This document shows positions 25,658 through 35,299 of a stretch of DNA of 64,000 nt, piece by piece; position 1 is the stretch's first letter; each line of letters opens with the position of its first letter. The DNA comes from Dyella sp. ASV21 (GTDB lineage: Bacteria > Pseudomonadota > Gammaproteobacteria > Xanthomonadales > Rhodanobacteraceae), in assembly GCF_016428975.1 (NCBI RefSeq), contig NZ_JAELTT010000009.1, positions 1-64,000 of the forward strand, read 5' to 3'. Below the pieces are notes generated by a model that saw only the letters and a list, made by a program, of their open reading frames with translations, did not search any database and was not told where the DNA came from. The translations under genes were made by a program, and so were the position numbers.

Positions 25658-26104
25658 ATGCAACTGGTCTTTACCAAGGGCTCGGGCAAGTACGACCGCA
25701 TGGATATCGTGCGCCCGGGATTGCCCGCGCAGTCCGTCGATTGCCCCAAGCAAGGCATCATTCCTCACGACATGGTGCACTACGCGGTGGAGAGTACGCT
25801 GCAAAAGCGCGGCTTCATCGCTCGACTGTCCAGCGGTGAAGCGGCTGGCCAGCGCATGGCCGAAGAAGCGGAAAGCGATGCCGTGGAGCGCCTGGTGGAA
25901 GTATTCCAGGCCGATGGCTGGGCCGGCTGGGGCAGCGCGGCGCAGGACATGATCGATCTTTACCGCGTTACCTGTAGCGCGCGTGCATGCCCCATGCTTC
26001 CGATCGACGGCGCCGCCATCGAGGCGGTGCGTCAGTGCCTGCTCGAACTCACAGCCCAATGGCAGGCCGTTCCGGTGGGGCGGGCGTTGACGCTGGCCTT
26101 CTAG
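25658..26104 (+). CDS. Conserved hypothetical protein
   Basis: A 148-residue soluble protein without signal peptide or membrane segment. It starts MQLVFTKGSGKYDRMDIVRP and contains a conserved-looking block CPKQGIIPHDMVHYAVE, then a helical part. Similar short proteins occur across proteobacteria without known function. It has four cysteines, but no clear metal motif. It follows the HAD-IB gene in the same direction with a 134-base gap. The ATG at 25658 is preceded by CCGAGGGG; an in-frame ATG-less extension upstream is not convincing. Confidence 0.75.
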   Translation: MQLVFTKGSGKYDRMDIVRPGLPAQSVDCPKQGIIPHDMVHYAVESTLQKRGFIARLSSGEAAGQRMAEEAESDAVERLVEVFQADGWAGWGSAAQDMIDLYRVTCSARACPMLPIDGAAIEAVRQCLLELTAQWQAVPVGRALTLAF

Positions 26105-26282
26105 CCGCCCGGCCGGTGCCGCGAAAACTTGCCCCCTGTCTAACGGCACTGGTGACCCTGGGCGCCATAACGCATCTATGAGCCTCGCGCCGTCGCCTGG
26201 CTGGCTGTCCTTAGGGCAGCGGGAAAGTGCGGGCCGGCTGCGTCGGCGATGTTCCGTTAAATGCCCTTGCGTGAGATGCCTG

Positions 26283-27836
26283 ATGAAGCCTGATCTGCCT
26301 GTTCGTGCCCGTTTTGCTCATGTGGGGCGGCGTGCCGCCTGCTGCGCCGCCTTGCTGCTGGCTGGCCTGACCCTGGCGCCGTGGAGCGCGATGGCTGCGG
26401 CGGACGCCAAGCCGGCCGCAGACGCGGGCGCCGACAAGAAACCGGAAGGCGAACTGCCGCCGCTGCCCGCGGACAAGACCATCAAGCAGAGTGTGCGCGT
26501 CGGTGGCCGCACGCTTTCCTATGAGGCGACCGTGGGCACGATTCCCGTGCGTAACGCCAAGGGCAAAAAGATCGCCGAGGTGGTGTACACCGCCTATGTC
26601 GTTCCCGGTGGTGCCCCCAATCGACCGGTGACTTTTGCTTTCAATGGCGGACCGGGCGCCTCGTCGGTGTATCTCAACATGGGCGCGATCGGTCCCAAGC
26701 GCATCCAGTTCGGCGTGGATGGCGATGCGCCTTCGGATGCGGCCGTGACCAAGGACAACCCCAATACCTGGCTGGATATGAGCGACCTGGTGTTTATCGA
26801 CCCGGTGGGCACCGGCTATTCGCGCTCGCTGGAAGATGACGAGCAGACCAAGAAGGATTTCTATTCCACCGAGGCCGACATCAAGTACCTCTCGCGCGTG
26901 GTGTACGACTGGCTGGTCAAGCACGGTCGCCTGCGCTCGCCCAAGTATGTGATGGGCGAGAGCTACGGCGGCTATCGCGCGCCGCGCATAGGCTACACCC
27001 TGCAAACGCAGATGGGCGTGGGCGTGAATGGCCTGGTGATGGTGTCGCCGTATCTTGATCCGGCGGCGATCGGCGATGGCGATGCCTTGTCGCCGCTGCC
27101 GTGGATGATCAACCTGCCGTCGATGACCGCGGCGAATCTGGAGAAGCAGGGGCGCCTTACCCCGGCGGCGATGGCCGACGTGGAGAGTTACGTGCGCACG
27201 CAGTTTGTCACCGACTTCCTCGCGGGTCGTTCCGATCCGGGGGCGATCTCGCGGATGGTGCAAAAGGTATCGGGCTATACCGGCCTGGACCCGTCGGTGG
27301 TCGCCAAGCTGGATGGTCGCGTGGATATCGGCACCTACCTGCGCGAAGTGCATCGCAACGACAAGAAGATCGGCAGCGTCTACGACTCCAATGTCACCGC
27401 GTTCGATCCGTTCCCCGATTCGGCTGAACGTCGCTCGGGCGATCCGATTCTCGACGCGCTGCTGGCGCCGACCACCAGCGCCATGGCCGATTTCGTGACG
27501 CGCGAGGTGGGTTGGAAGACCGACGCGCATTACGAAGCGCTTTCCTACTCCGTCAACAAGGAGTGGGAGCGTGGCAATCCGGACGACAAGCCGGTGGCGG
27601 ACCTGCGCAAGGCGATCGGCAACGACCCGAACATGAAGGTGTTGATCGTGCACGGCTACAACGATCTGTCGTGCCCGTTTTATACCTCGCGCCTGGTGAT
27701 CGACCAGATGCCTGCCTTCGGTCAGGCGCAGCGCGTGAAGTTGGCCATCTATCCGGGCGGGCATATGTTCTATAGCCGCGCGGCCAGCGCCGAGGCGTTC
27801 AAGGCGGACGCCGCGTCGATGTATAGCGGCAAGTAA
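26283..27836 (+). CDS. Exported S10 family serine carboxypeptidase
   Basis: A 517-residue peptidase with a signal peptide (RRAACCAALLLAGLTLAPWSAMAAA) and therefore periplasmic. Catalytic residues are visible in order: Ser227 in GESYGG, Asp near 461 in HGYNDLSCP and His near 494 in YPGGHMFY. The oxyanion region FAFNGGPGASSVYLNMG is intact. S10 enzymes trim C-terminal residues at acidic pH; such exported forms are common in Xanthomonadales. A longer in-frame reading to 26178 would add a Cys/Arg-rich stretch and is rejected. A terminator follows. Confidence 0.93.
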   Translation: MKPDLPVRARFAHVGRRAACCAALLLAGLTLAPWSAMAAADAKPAADAGADKKPEGELPPLPADKTIKQSVRVGGRTLSYEATVGTIPVRNAKGKKIAEVVYTAYVVPGGAPNRPVTFAFNGGPGASSVYLNMGAIGPKRIQFGVDGDAPSDAAVTKDNPNTWLDMSDLVFIDPVGTGYSRSLEDDEQTKKDFYSTEADIKYLSRVVYDWLVKHGRLRSPKYVMGESYGGYRAPRIGYTLQTQMGVGVNGLVMVSPYLDPAAIGDGDALSPLPWMINLPSMTAANLEKQGRLTPAAMADVESYVRTQFVTDFLAGRSDPGAISRMVQKVSGYTGLDPSVVAKLDGRVDIGTYLREVHRNDKKIGSVYDSNVTAFDPFPDSAERRSGDPILDALLAPTTSAMADFVTREVGWKTDAHYEALSYSVNKEWERGNPDDKPVADLRKAIGNDPNMKVLIVHGYNDLSCPFYTSRLVIDQMPAFGQAQRVKLAIYPGGHMFYSRAASAEAFKADAASMYSGK

Positions 27837-27854
27837 GCCGCTGCATTCAGCCGG

Positions 27855-27884
27855 GCCGCGTCCTCTTCAAGGGCGCGGCTTGTT
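27855..27884 (+). terminator. Terminator after the S10 peptidase
   Basis: A 10-bp stem with one G-T pair (27855-27864 with 27870-27879), five-base loop and a following TTGTT. It lies 18 bases after the stop, between convergent genes. Confidence 0.65.
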
Positions 27885-27910
27885 GGCGGGCGAACGAGTC
27901 AGCCTGCCGC

Positions 27911-28936
27911 TCAGGGTTGCAGGCTTTCCGGCGGCCTTACCACGTAACCCATCGAGCGCAGCTTGGCCAGGTAGCCGTCGGGCGCCATCACCTGTTCCAT
28001 GGAAAGAATCGCGACGCTGTGGCGGTTGCGTATCAGCGCATCCTTTGCCGCAGCGATCCATGCATCCTCGATGCGGGCGGGGAGATCCGGGATATTGAGC
28101 TGATGCTCGAAATCGCCATTGATCGCCGTCACCACGCAAGGATCGTAGTGCGTGCCTTGCATCAGGCTCTGTAGCGTCTTCATGTCGCCCGTGGACCAGG
28201 CGTTGGCGCGAGCGGCCAACTGCGGTAGCTGGCTCTCCACCAGGCGCATGGTTTCATCGAGGCAAGCGATGCCTTCTGCCTGCTCCTGTTCGGCGGAGTT
28301 CAACTGGCCCGGTGCGCGCGATATCACCAGTTCGTAGCGTGCATCGATAAGTCGGGTGCCGTGGCGATGCGCCAGCTTTTCGACCATCGCCGCGACATCA
28401 GTGTCATCGCTGAGGTCATTGGCGCTGAGCGCTTTGTCGTATAGCGCTTCGGCCGCCACGATGGGGCGCGTAAAGTCGAGCGCCTCATCGTTGTCCAGGT
28501 ACTGGCGCTTGAGCGCCTGCCAGCGCGCGTACATGTCCGGTGGGAGCAGGCGTTGCAGAGAAGCGCCGCCGGGGTTCAGGCGTGCATTGGGCTGCAAGGC
28601 CAGGCGCGAGAACAGGCTGCCGGGCATGCGCAGTCGAGCGGAAGGCGCCTCCAGCAGCTCGGTCGATTGCCCCAGCGCATGCTCCAGCTCGTGCCATTGC
28701 CATTGCGCGTGTTTGGGCAGCGGGCTGATGGTGCCAATGACCCACATGACATGTCCGCCGGAGCGAACCTCCCACAGCGGGGGGCCGGGTTGCTCTCCGG
28801 TGACGGTGACCGCTTGCAGGTTGACCGCCTCTGCCGGGCGCGCTTGGGCAGAGGTGGCTGGCACCGGGCCGGTCTGCGCCCAGGCGTGGGTCGCCAGTGC
28901 AAGAGCGCCGACACAAACAGCAAGCTTGGCGAGCAT
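27911..28936 (-). CDS. TraB/GumN family exported protein
   Basis: A 341-residue protein with a signal peptide (LAVCVGALALATHAWA) and a TraB/GumN (COG3735) domain. The family's N-terminal PPLWEVRSGGHVMWVIGTI is clear, and the later MEQVMAPDGYLAKLRSMGY fits its end. In Xanthomonas, GumN was first noted by the gum cluster; the fold resembles erythromycin-esterase-like or TIKI metalloproteases, and the histidine dyad expected for TIKI activity is not evident. It follows the aldehyde dehydrogenase gene by 105 bases on the same strand and may be read from that transcript. Confidence 0.85.
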   Translation of the reverse strand: MLAKLAVCVGALALATHAWAQTGPVPATSAQARPAEAVNLQAVTVTGEQPGPPLWEVRSGGHVMWVIGTISPLPKHAQWQWHELEHALGQSTELLEAPSARLRMPGSLFSRLALQPNARLNPGGASLQRLLPPDMYARWQALKRQYLDNDEALDFTRPIVAAEALYDKALSANDLSDDTDVAAMVEKLAHRHGTRLIDARYELVISRAPGQLNSAEQEQAEGIACLDETMRLVESQLPQLAARANAWSTGDMKTLQSLMQGTHYDPCVVTAINGDFEHQLNIPDLPARIEDAWIAAAKDALIRNRHSVAILSMEQVMAPDGYLAKLRSMGYVVRPPESLQP

Positions 28937-29041
28937 CGTATGGCTCCGTAAGGAATCGCGACGACGTTGGCGGTCGCCGCGTCGAGTGCCTTAGATTGAA
29001 CACCAGCCGGGTCGGGGGCGCCACCGGTCCGCGTGGGCCGC

Positions 29042-30472
29042 TCAGCGTTCGCGCATCACCATCAGTCGCAGTTCGGTCATGTCTTCGATGGCGCAGCGCA
29101 CGCCTTCGCGCCCGATGCCGGAGAGCTTGACCCCGCCGTAGGGCATGTTGTCCACGCGGAAGCTGGGGATGTCGTTGACGATCACGCCGCCTTGCTCCAG
29201 CTCGTTCCAGGCGCGCATGGCGTGGCCGAGGCTATCGGTGAAGATGCCGGCTTGCAGCCCGTAATCGGAGTCGTTGACCATGCGAACCACGTCGTCGAAC
29301 TCGCTGAAGGGCGCGAGCAAGGCGAACGGGCCAAACACTTCCTGGCGATGAACCTTGGCGCTGGTGGGTACGTTGTCCATCAGCGTGGCTTCAAGCATGG
29401 CGCCTTGGCGCTTGCCGCCGCACAGCACCTTGCCGCCTGCCTTGCGGGCTTCTTCGATCCAGTCGTGCAGGCGCGTGGCAGCGGCGTCGTCGATCATCGG
29501 GCCAAGGAAGGTGTCCTTCTTCTTGGGGTCGCCTGCCTTCAGCTTCTTCACCGCCGCCACCAGGCGCTTCTTTAGCTCCCCGTACAGCGATTGGTGCACA
29601 TAGATGCGCTGCACGCTGATGCAGCTTTGGCCGGATTGATAGAACGCCCCGAATACCAGGCGGTCGATTACGCGATCCAGGTGCGGGCCCTGGTCGGCGT
29701 CGATGATGCACGCGGCATTGCCACCCAGTTCCAGAGTCACTTTCTTATGGCCGGCGCGCGCCTTCAAGTCCCAGCCGATCTGACTGCCGGTGAAGGAAAG
29801 CAGCTTGAAGCGAGGGTCTTCCACCAACGGGCCAGCGTGCTTGCCGTCCAGGTTGAGGATGGAGAACGCTCCCTTGGGCAGGTCGGTTTCGGCCAGCACT
29901 TCGCCGATGATCAGGGCGCCGATGGGCGTGCGCTCGGCGGGTTTGAGCACGAACGGGCAGCCGGCGGCGATGGCCGGCGCCACTTTGTGAGCCACCAGGT
30001 TGAGCGGGAAATTGAAGGGGGTAATAAACGAGACCGGACCCAGTGGTACCCGCTTGGTGTAGCCGTGGTAGCCATCCAGGCGCTGGGCGATTTCCAGCGT
30101 GAGCGTTTCGCCGTTGATGCGCACGGCCTCTTCGGCGGCGATGGTGAAGGTTTCGATCAGCCGCGTCACTTCGCCGTCGGCGTCCTTGATGGGTTTGCCC
30201 GCTTCCACGCAGAGCGCGTAGGCCAACTCTTCGCGACGTTCGGCGAAGCGGCGAGCGCAGTGCTGGAGTACCTGCTGACGCGCCCACGGTTTGAACTCGC
30301 GCATCGGCTGAGTGGCGTGGACCGCGGCTGCAATGGCCTTCTCCGTGGCTTTTGCATCGGGCACGGCCACACGCGTAGCGACCTTGCCGCTGTATTTGTC
30401 CAGCACATCCATCGTTTCCTTGGAGGTCTGCGGCTGGTTGGCGAGGTAGTAGGGGTAGCTCTTGGCAAGCAT
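29042..30472 (-). CDS. NAD(P)-dependent aldehyde dehydrogenase
   Basis: A 476-residue aldehyde dehydrogenase. Active-site residues: Asn154 in TPFNFPLNLV, Lys177 in LKPAERTP, Glu248 in LELGGNAAC and the nucleophile Cys284 in GQSCISVQRI. The chain has normal length for the family. Similarity of the loop pattern places it near the phosphonoacetaldehyde/lactaldehyde-type enzymes, but the substrate is not determined. It lies 15 bases after the acetolactate-synthase-like gene, so the two form an operon. The ATG at 30472 is used; a second Met at residue 21 is less likely. Confidence 0.9.
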   Translation of the reverse strand: MLAKSYPYYLANQPQTSKETMDVLDKYSGKVATRVAVPDAKATEKAIAAAVHATQPMREFKPWARQQVLQHCARRFAERREELAYALCVEAGKPIKDADGEVTRLIETFTIAAEEAVRINGETLTLEIAQRLDGYHGYTKRVPLGPVSFITPFNFPLNLVAHKVAPAIAAGCPFVLKPAERTPIGALIIGEVLAETDLPKGAFSILNLDGKHAGPLVEDPRFKLLSFTGSQIGWDLKARAGHKKVTLELGGNAACIIDADQGPHLDRVIDRLVFGAFYQSGQSCISVQRIYVHQSLYGELKKRLVAAVKKLKAGDPKKKDTFLGPMIDDAAATRLHDWIEEARKAGGKVLCGGKRQGAMLEATLMDNVPTSAKVHRQEVFGPFALLAPFSEFDDVVRMVNDSDYGLQAGIFTDSLGHAMRAWNELEQGGVIVNDIPSFRVDNMPYGGVKLSGIGREGVRCAIEDMTELRLMVMRER

Positions 30473-30487
30473 GCGTGGCTCCAGCGA

Positions 30488-32128
30488 TCAGACGGCTGCG
30501 CTCAGCCGGCGGATCTCTTCGTTGAGGATGCGGTGATTGTCCGAGTAGTCGATGGTCAGGTCGATCAGGTGCACGCCGCCCGTGTCGAATGCGCGCTGCA
30601 ACGTGGGCAGGAACGCATCGGCCGTGGCGGGGCGATGGCCATAGGCACCATGGGCCTGGGCGAACAGCACGAAATCGGGGTTGCCGAACACCATGCCATA
30701 GTCGGCATAGCCCATCTCGGCCTGTTTCCAGCGGATCATGCCGTAGGCGTCGTCGCGCAGCAGCAGAATGACCAGATCCAGTTTCAGGCGCACCGCGGTT
30801 TCCAGCTCCTGCGCGTTCATCATGAAACCGCCATCGCCGCAGATGGCCAGCACCTTGCGTTCGGGGTAAACCATCTTCGCCGCCATGGCGGAGGGCAGGC
30901 CGGCGCCCATGGTGGCCAGCGCGTTGTCCAGCAGAATGGTGTTGGGCTGGCGGGCGCGGTAGTAGCGCGCGTACCAGATCTTGTACATGCCGTTGTCCAG
31001 GCATAGCACGCCGTCATCGGGCATGAAGCGGCGTGTGTCGTCCACGACGCGCACCGGGTGCATCGGAAAGCGCTCGTCATCGGCATGCTCGCGCAGCTGC
31101 TGGTGAAAGGCATCGCGTACCCGATCGAAGAAGCTGAAGTTCCAATGCGCCTGGGGCTGCAAGGCGTCGGTGAGACGCTCGACGGTATGGGCGATATCGC
31201 CCACCACTTCGATCTGCGGAAAGTAGACGGCATCCACCTCGGCCGATGAGAAATTGATATGGATGACCGTACGCCGCCCCTTGCGCATGAGAAAGGGTGG
31301 CTTCTCGACCACATCGTGGCCGACATTGATGATGACGTCGGCGGCGTCGATGGCCCGGTGTACGAAATCGCCATCCGACAGCGCGGCATTGCCCAGCCAT
31401 AGCGGATGGTCCTCATCGATCACGCCCTTGCCCATCTGAGTGGTGAAGAATGGGATACCCAGCTTGTCGATGAAGGCGCGCAGTGCCACGGTGGTGCGTT
31501 GGCGATTGGCGGCCGCGCCGATCATGAGAATGGGGTGCCGGGCCGAACTGATCGCTTCGGCGGCCTGTACCAGCGCGGCATCGTCGGGTGAGGGGCGCCG
31601 CGCATACTCGGTGGGAAGCAGGATGGCGTCCTCTACCGTATCCCGTGCGATGTCTTCCGGCAGTTCAAGGTGCACCGCGCCAGGGCGTTCTTCTTCGGCG
31701 CGACGAAAGGCCTCGCGAATGCGGGCGGGGATGGTCGGTGCCGACACCAGCTGCCGGGTGTACTTGGTCAGCGGCTGCATCATGTCGACGACATCGACCA
31801 GTTGGAAAAGGCCCTGTTTGTGTTCGCGTATGGGTTTCTGACCGGTGATCATCAACATGGGCATGGCGCCGAGCTGCGCATAGGCGGCGGTCACCAGGTT
31901 CGTCGCACCGGGTCCCAGCGTGGACAGGGCCACGCCGGCTTCGCCGGTAAGTCGCCCCCAGGTGGCGGCCATAAAGCCGGCGGCCTGTTCGTGGCGGGTG
32001 ACAATCAGTTGGATGGAGGATTCACGCAGCGCTTCGACCAGGTCCAGGTTCTCTTCGCCCGGCACGCCAAAGATGCTGCGAACACCTTCGGCTTCCAATG
32101 CTTTGACGAACAACGCGGCAGCCTTCAT
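30488..32128 (-). CDS. Acetolactate synthase-like ThDP enzyme (AlsS type)
   Basis: A 546-residue thiamine diphosphate enzyme with the activating Glu25 in FGVPGEENL, the N-terminal pyrimidine-binding domain, a middle TPP-M domain and the C-terminal GDGGFMMNAQELETA motif for Mg-ThDP. The stretch ADYGMVFGNPDFVLFAQAHG resembles the AVDFGNIDIVKYAESFG region of catabolic AlsS. No small regulatory subunit (ilvH) or alsD is adjacent; instead an aldehyde dehydrogenase follows. It could make acetolactate or condense another 2-oxo acid. ATG at 32128 with an AGGGAG site; it follows xseA by 86 bases. Confidence 0.82.
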   Translation of the reverse strand: MKAAALFVKALEAEGVRSIFGVPGEENLDLVEALRESSIQLIVTRHEQAAGFMAATWGRLTGEAGVALSTLGPGATNLVTAAYAQLGAMPMLMITGQKPIREHKQGLFQLVDVVDMMQPLTKYTRQLVSAPTIPARIREAFRRAEEERPGAVHLELPEDIARDTVEDAILLPTEYARRPSPDDAALVQAAEAISSARHPILMIGAAANRQRTTVALRAFIDKLGIPFFTTQMGKGVIDEDHPLWLGNAALSDGDFVHRAIDAADVIINVGHDVVEKPPFLMRKGRRTVIHINFSSAEVDAVYFPQIEVVGDIAHTVERLTDALQPQAHWNFSFFDRVRDAFHQQLREHADDERFPMHPVRVVDDTRRFMPDDGVLCLDNGMYKIWYARYYRARQPNTILLDNALATMGAGLPSAMAAKMVYPERKVLAICGDGGFMMNAQELETAVRLKLDLVILLLRDDAYGMIRWKQAEMGYADYGMVFGNPDFVLFAQAHGAYGHRPATADAFLPTLQRAFDTGGVHLIDLTIDYSDNHRILNEEIRRLSAAV

Positions 32129-32214
32129 GCGACGCTCCCTGATGTAAGGGGCGGAGCATGAAATAGGTGGTGTTGAGATCACGTGAGCTGCCGCCGCTAC
32201 ACGTCTTGCAGGCC

Positions 32215-33606
32215 TTAGGTGGCGCGAGACTTCTTGGGTGGCGCGGATGCCACGGTGAGTGGCAGCTCGCCATCGGCCAGGCGTGCGCGCAATGGCGTGC
32301 CTTCCGTCGCCTGCTGTGCCGAGCGCAGCACCTTGCCGTCGGCGTCGAACAGGATGGCGTAGCCGCGATCCAGCGTGGCGAGTGGGCTGATGGCGTGCAG
32401 GGCGCGGCCGGTCTGCTGCAGGGTAAGGCGATCGCGCTCCAGGCGCCGCTCCATGGATTGGCGCATGCGTTGCGATAGTTCCTGCAGGCGTCGGCGGGCC
32501 AGTTCCAGGCGTTGGCGCGGATGCTGGGCCAGCAATCGCGCCTGCAGGCGCTCCATGCGCATGCGCCGGTATTGCGCGGATTCACGCTGCACGCCAAGGA
32601 GGCGGCGGTGCAAGTGCGCGAGGCGTTCGTGGTCGCGCGCCAGTCGCGCCTGCGGACGTTGCGCCTGCAGGCGCGCCAGCAAGTGATCCAGACGCTGGCT
32701 GCGCGATTGCTGACGACGCTGCTCCAGTGTCACCAGTCGCTGTTGCAGTTGCAGCAGGTGACGTCGCAGTGCATGGGCGTCCGGCACCAGCAATTCGGCC
32801 GCCGCCGATGGCGTCGGTGCGCGCAGATCGGCGACGAAATCGGCGATGCTGAAGTCAATCTCGTGACCCACGGCCGACACCACCGGCACGGCGCTGGCGT
32901 GGATGGCGCGCGCGACCTGCTCGTCGTTGAAGGCCCAGAGATCTTCCAGTGAGCCGCCGCCGCGCGTGAGCAGCAGGGCGTCGTAGCGGCCGCTGGCCGA
33001 AGCCTTGCGCAGCATCTGTACGATGGCTGGCGGTGCTTCGCGCCCTTGTACGGGTACGGGCAGCACATCGACCTGCGCCAATGGCCAGCGGCGCGCCATC
33101 ACGCTCAGCACGTCACGGATCGCCGCGCCGGTGGCCGACGTGATAACGCCGATGCGTCGCGCGTAGCGGGGCAGGGCTCGCTTGCGGGCGGGGTCGAACA
33201 GGCCCTCCGCGTCCAGTCGCGCCTTCAGTTGCTCGAACTCGCGTTGCAGCGCGCCTTCGCCGGCCGGTTCCATGTGCTCGGCGATCAGCTGGAACTCGCC
33301 GCGCGGTTCATACAGGCCGACCTTGGCCCGCACCAGCACATGCATGCCATCGGCGGGACGAAATTTCAGCCAGCCGCTCTTGGGGCGGAACATGGCGCAA
33401 CGCACCTGGGCGCTGCTGTCCTTGAGCGTGAAGTACAGATGGCCGGAGGCCGGGCGCGCCACGTTCGACAGCTCGCCTTCGATCCAGATCAACGGAAGCG
33501 CGTCTTCCAGCAGGTCACGCACCAGCCGGTTGAGTGAGCTGGGAGTCAGAACCTCGCGGGGCGGGGTGCCGCCGTCACGGGAGCGGATGTCGTCGAAGTC
33601 GTGCAT
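32215..33606 (-). CDS. xseA: Exodeoxyribonuclease VII large subunit
   Basis: A 463-residue subunit of the single-strand DNA exonuclease. The N-terminal OB-fold (LIWIEGELSNVARPASGHLYFTLKD) is followed by the exonuclease domain with VITSATGAAIRDVL, LLLTRGGGSLEDLWAFNDE and VGHEIDFSIADFVADLRAPTPSAAAEL, then a long arginine/leucine-rich coiled-coil (about 300-420), typical of XseA. The small subunit xseB is not adjacent. Length matches E. coli XseA. Confidence 0.95.
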   Translation of the reverse strand: MHDFDDIRSRDGGTPPREVLTPSSLNRLVRDLLEDALPLIWIEGELSNVARPASGHLYFTLKDSSAQVRCAMFRPKSGWLKFRPADGMHVLVRAKVGLYEPRGEFQLIAEHMEPAGEGALQREFEQLKARLDAEGLFDPARKRALPRYARRIGVITSATGAAIRDVLSVMARRWPLAQVDVLPVPVQGREAPPAIVQMLRKASASGRYDALLLTRGGGSLEDLWAFNDEQVARAIHASAVPVVSAVGHEIDFSIADFVADLRAPTPSAAAELLVPDAHALRRHLLQLQQRLVTLEQRRQQSRSQRLDHLLARLQAQRPQARLARDHERLAHLHRRLLGVQRESAQYRRMRMERLQARLLAQHPRQRLELARRRLQELSQRMRQSMERRLERDRLTLQQTGRALHAISPLATLDRGYAILFDADGKVLRSAQQATEGTPLRARLADGELPLTVASAPPKKSRAT

Positions 33607-33727
33607 GGACGCGCGAGCCTAACACGACGACCGCCCATCGAATGCTTTGATTACATCCGCTTGGCCGAGCATGCATAGCCAGATAGTGAGGCAGTGGCGC
33701 TATCTCTTTGATATGAAAACATTCTGC

Positions 33728-35197
33728 TCAGCGTGGCGGGCCCGATTCGGCAACGCGCTGCCGAAAGCGCCGGCGCAATCGCCACGCCCGAGCACCAAAG
33801 TTCAGGGCGAACCAGGCCGCCAGCAGGCCCAGTGGCCACCCGATTACTGCCGGCCACAGGATCGCCACCACCGCCAGCACGGCCAATGCCAGGCTGCCGA
33901 CCAGCAAGGGACCGGTGGCGGTGTCGCCCAGTACGCGGCGGTCGGTGAGCGCGGCGCCCACGGTGTTGGCGATGCGCAGCGCACTGGCGGCGGCGCGGCT
34001 GGAACTGCCGCCCATGGGGTGATGTGGCGCCTGACGGGCAGCGGCGGCTTGCACGTGTTCGGTACGAGGTCGCCGGCGGCGCGGCGCCAGCACGATCTCG
34101 GTGGCGTTGCCGAGATCGCGTTCGTACTGGGCGGCCAGCTGCCGGGCGAAGCCGGCGTCTTCCACGGCCACATCGATCTCGCGGTTGCTCAGCCAACTGG
34201 CGATATTGAGGTTGGAGGAACCCACGCGTGCCCACAGGTCATCGGCCACGGCGGTCTTGGCGTGGAGCATTGAGCCGTTCCATTCGAACACCCGAATGCC
34301 CGCCTTGAGCAACGGCCGATAACCCGAGCGGGACATGCCGGCAACCAGCGGTATGTCACTGCTCCCGGGCACCAACAGGCGCACATCCACGCCGTCTTTG
34401 GCGGCGGCGGCCAGCGCCTGGACATATGGCGCCACGCCTACGAAGTAGGCGTCGGTGAGCCATAGCGTGCGGCGGGCCATGGCGGCGATGAGCTGATCGA
34501 GGCGGTACATGCTTGCGGTGGCAGGCTGGGTGGCGATGACGCGCAGTGCGACGTCGCCCGCGGGTGCTGTCTCCGTGGCCGGCAGAAAAGCCGGCAACGG
34601 CGTGCCAATGCTGGACCAGCTTTCGGCAAAGGCCTGCTCCAACTCGTGCACGGCGGGGCCACGCAACGCCACGCCCGTATCGCGCCAGGGGGCCACCTGG
34701 CGGGCCGGGTCGCCTAACCACTTGTGGCTGATGCACACCCCGGAAAGAAAACCGTGCTCGCCGTCGACGACCAGCAGTTTGCGGTGGTCGCGGCTGATCC
34801 AGCCGAAGGGTTGCCCGAACTGCGGCGGGTTGAAGGCACGCACCTCACCGCCCGCCGCGCGCAAGGGTTGCCAGAAGCTGGCGCGCGACTGGCCGCGGCA
34901 ACCCAGCCAGTCGTAGATCACGGCCACCATCACGCCGCGCTGGGCACACTCGACCAAGGCATCGCGGAAGGCGCGGCCCACCTCGTCGTCACGGATGATG
35001 TAGTTCTCCAGCAGCACGCGTTGGCGCGCGTGGCGGATCGCCCCAAGCCATGCATCGAAATGGGCGGCGGCGTCGATCAACAACTCGACGGCGTTGCCGC
35101 CCAGTAACGGAGCGCCGGCGGCGCGGCTGAGCGCCTGTTCGGCGAGGAGTCGGGCTTGCGCGAGCGGCTTGGCAGTCATGGGGGGAGTGTAGGCCAT
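33728..35197 (-). CDS. Cardiolipin synthase-like phospholipase D protein
   Basis: A 489-residue protein with two PLD active-site motifs: His138-x-Lys140-x4-Asp145 in DHRKLLVVD, and His312-x-Lys314-x4-Asp319 in HAKTAVAD. This is the layout of ClsA/ClsB-type cardiolipin synthases that condense phosphatidylglycerol. ClsA-type N-terminal membrane helices are lacking; instead two hydrophobic segments near the C-terminus (about 430-465) could anchor it. That resembles ClsB-like or PLD proteins of uncertain substrate. The next in-frame ATG six codons on is an alternative start. It converges with nothing close and is divergent from the acetyl-CoA hydrolase gene. Confidence 0.85.
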   Translation of the reverse strand: MAYTPPMTAKPLAQARLLAEQALSRAAGAPLLGGNAVELLIDAAAHFDAWLGAIRHARQRVLLENYIIRDDEVGRAFRDALVECAQRGVMVAVIYDWLGCRGQSRASFWQPLRAAGGEVRAFNPPQFGQPFGWISRDHRKLLVVDGEHGFLSGVCISHKWLGDPARQVAPWRDTGVALRGPAVHELEQAFAESWSSIGTPLPAFLPATETAPAGDVALRVIATQPATASMYRLDQLIAAMARRTLWLTDAYFVGVAPYVQALAAAAKDGVDVRLLVPGSSDIPLVAGMSRSGYRPLLKAGIRVFEWNGSMLHAKTAVADDLWARVGSSNLNIASWLSNREIDVAVEDAGFARQLAAQYERDLGNATEIVLAPRRRRPRTEHVQAAAARQAPHHPMGGSSSRAAASALRIANTVGAALTDRRVLGDTATGPLLVGSLALAVLAVVAILWPAVIGWPLGLLAAWFALNFGARAWRLRRRFRQRVAESGPPR

Positions 35198-35299
35198 GAC
35201 TTCGGGGGACCTTCAAGCCGTGTTCACTCGTTGCATGTCACCAATACGCGCCACCGAGCGGGGCTGCCGTTCCCACGAACCTTCTGTCACGATCGCCCT

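Noticed and set aside
26211-27764. Open frame of 517 codons on the minus strand
   Set aside because: Antisense shadow of the S10 peptidase, which has an intact catalytic triad and signal peptide.
29591-31006. Open frame of 471 codons on the plus strand
   Set aside because: Antisense to the aldehyde dehydrogenase and acetolactate synthase-like genes, which carry full active sites.
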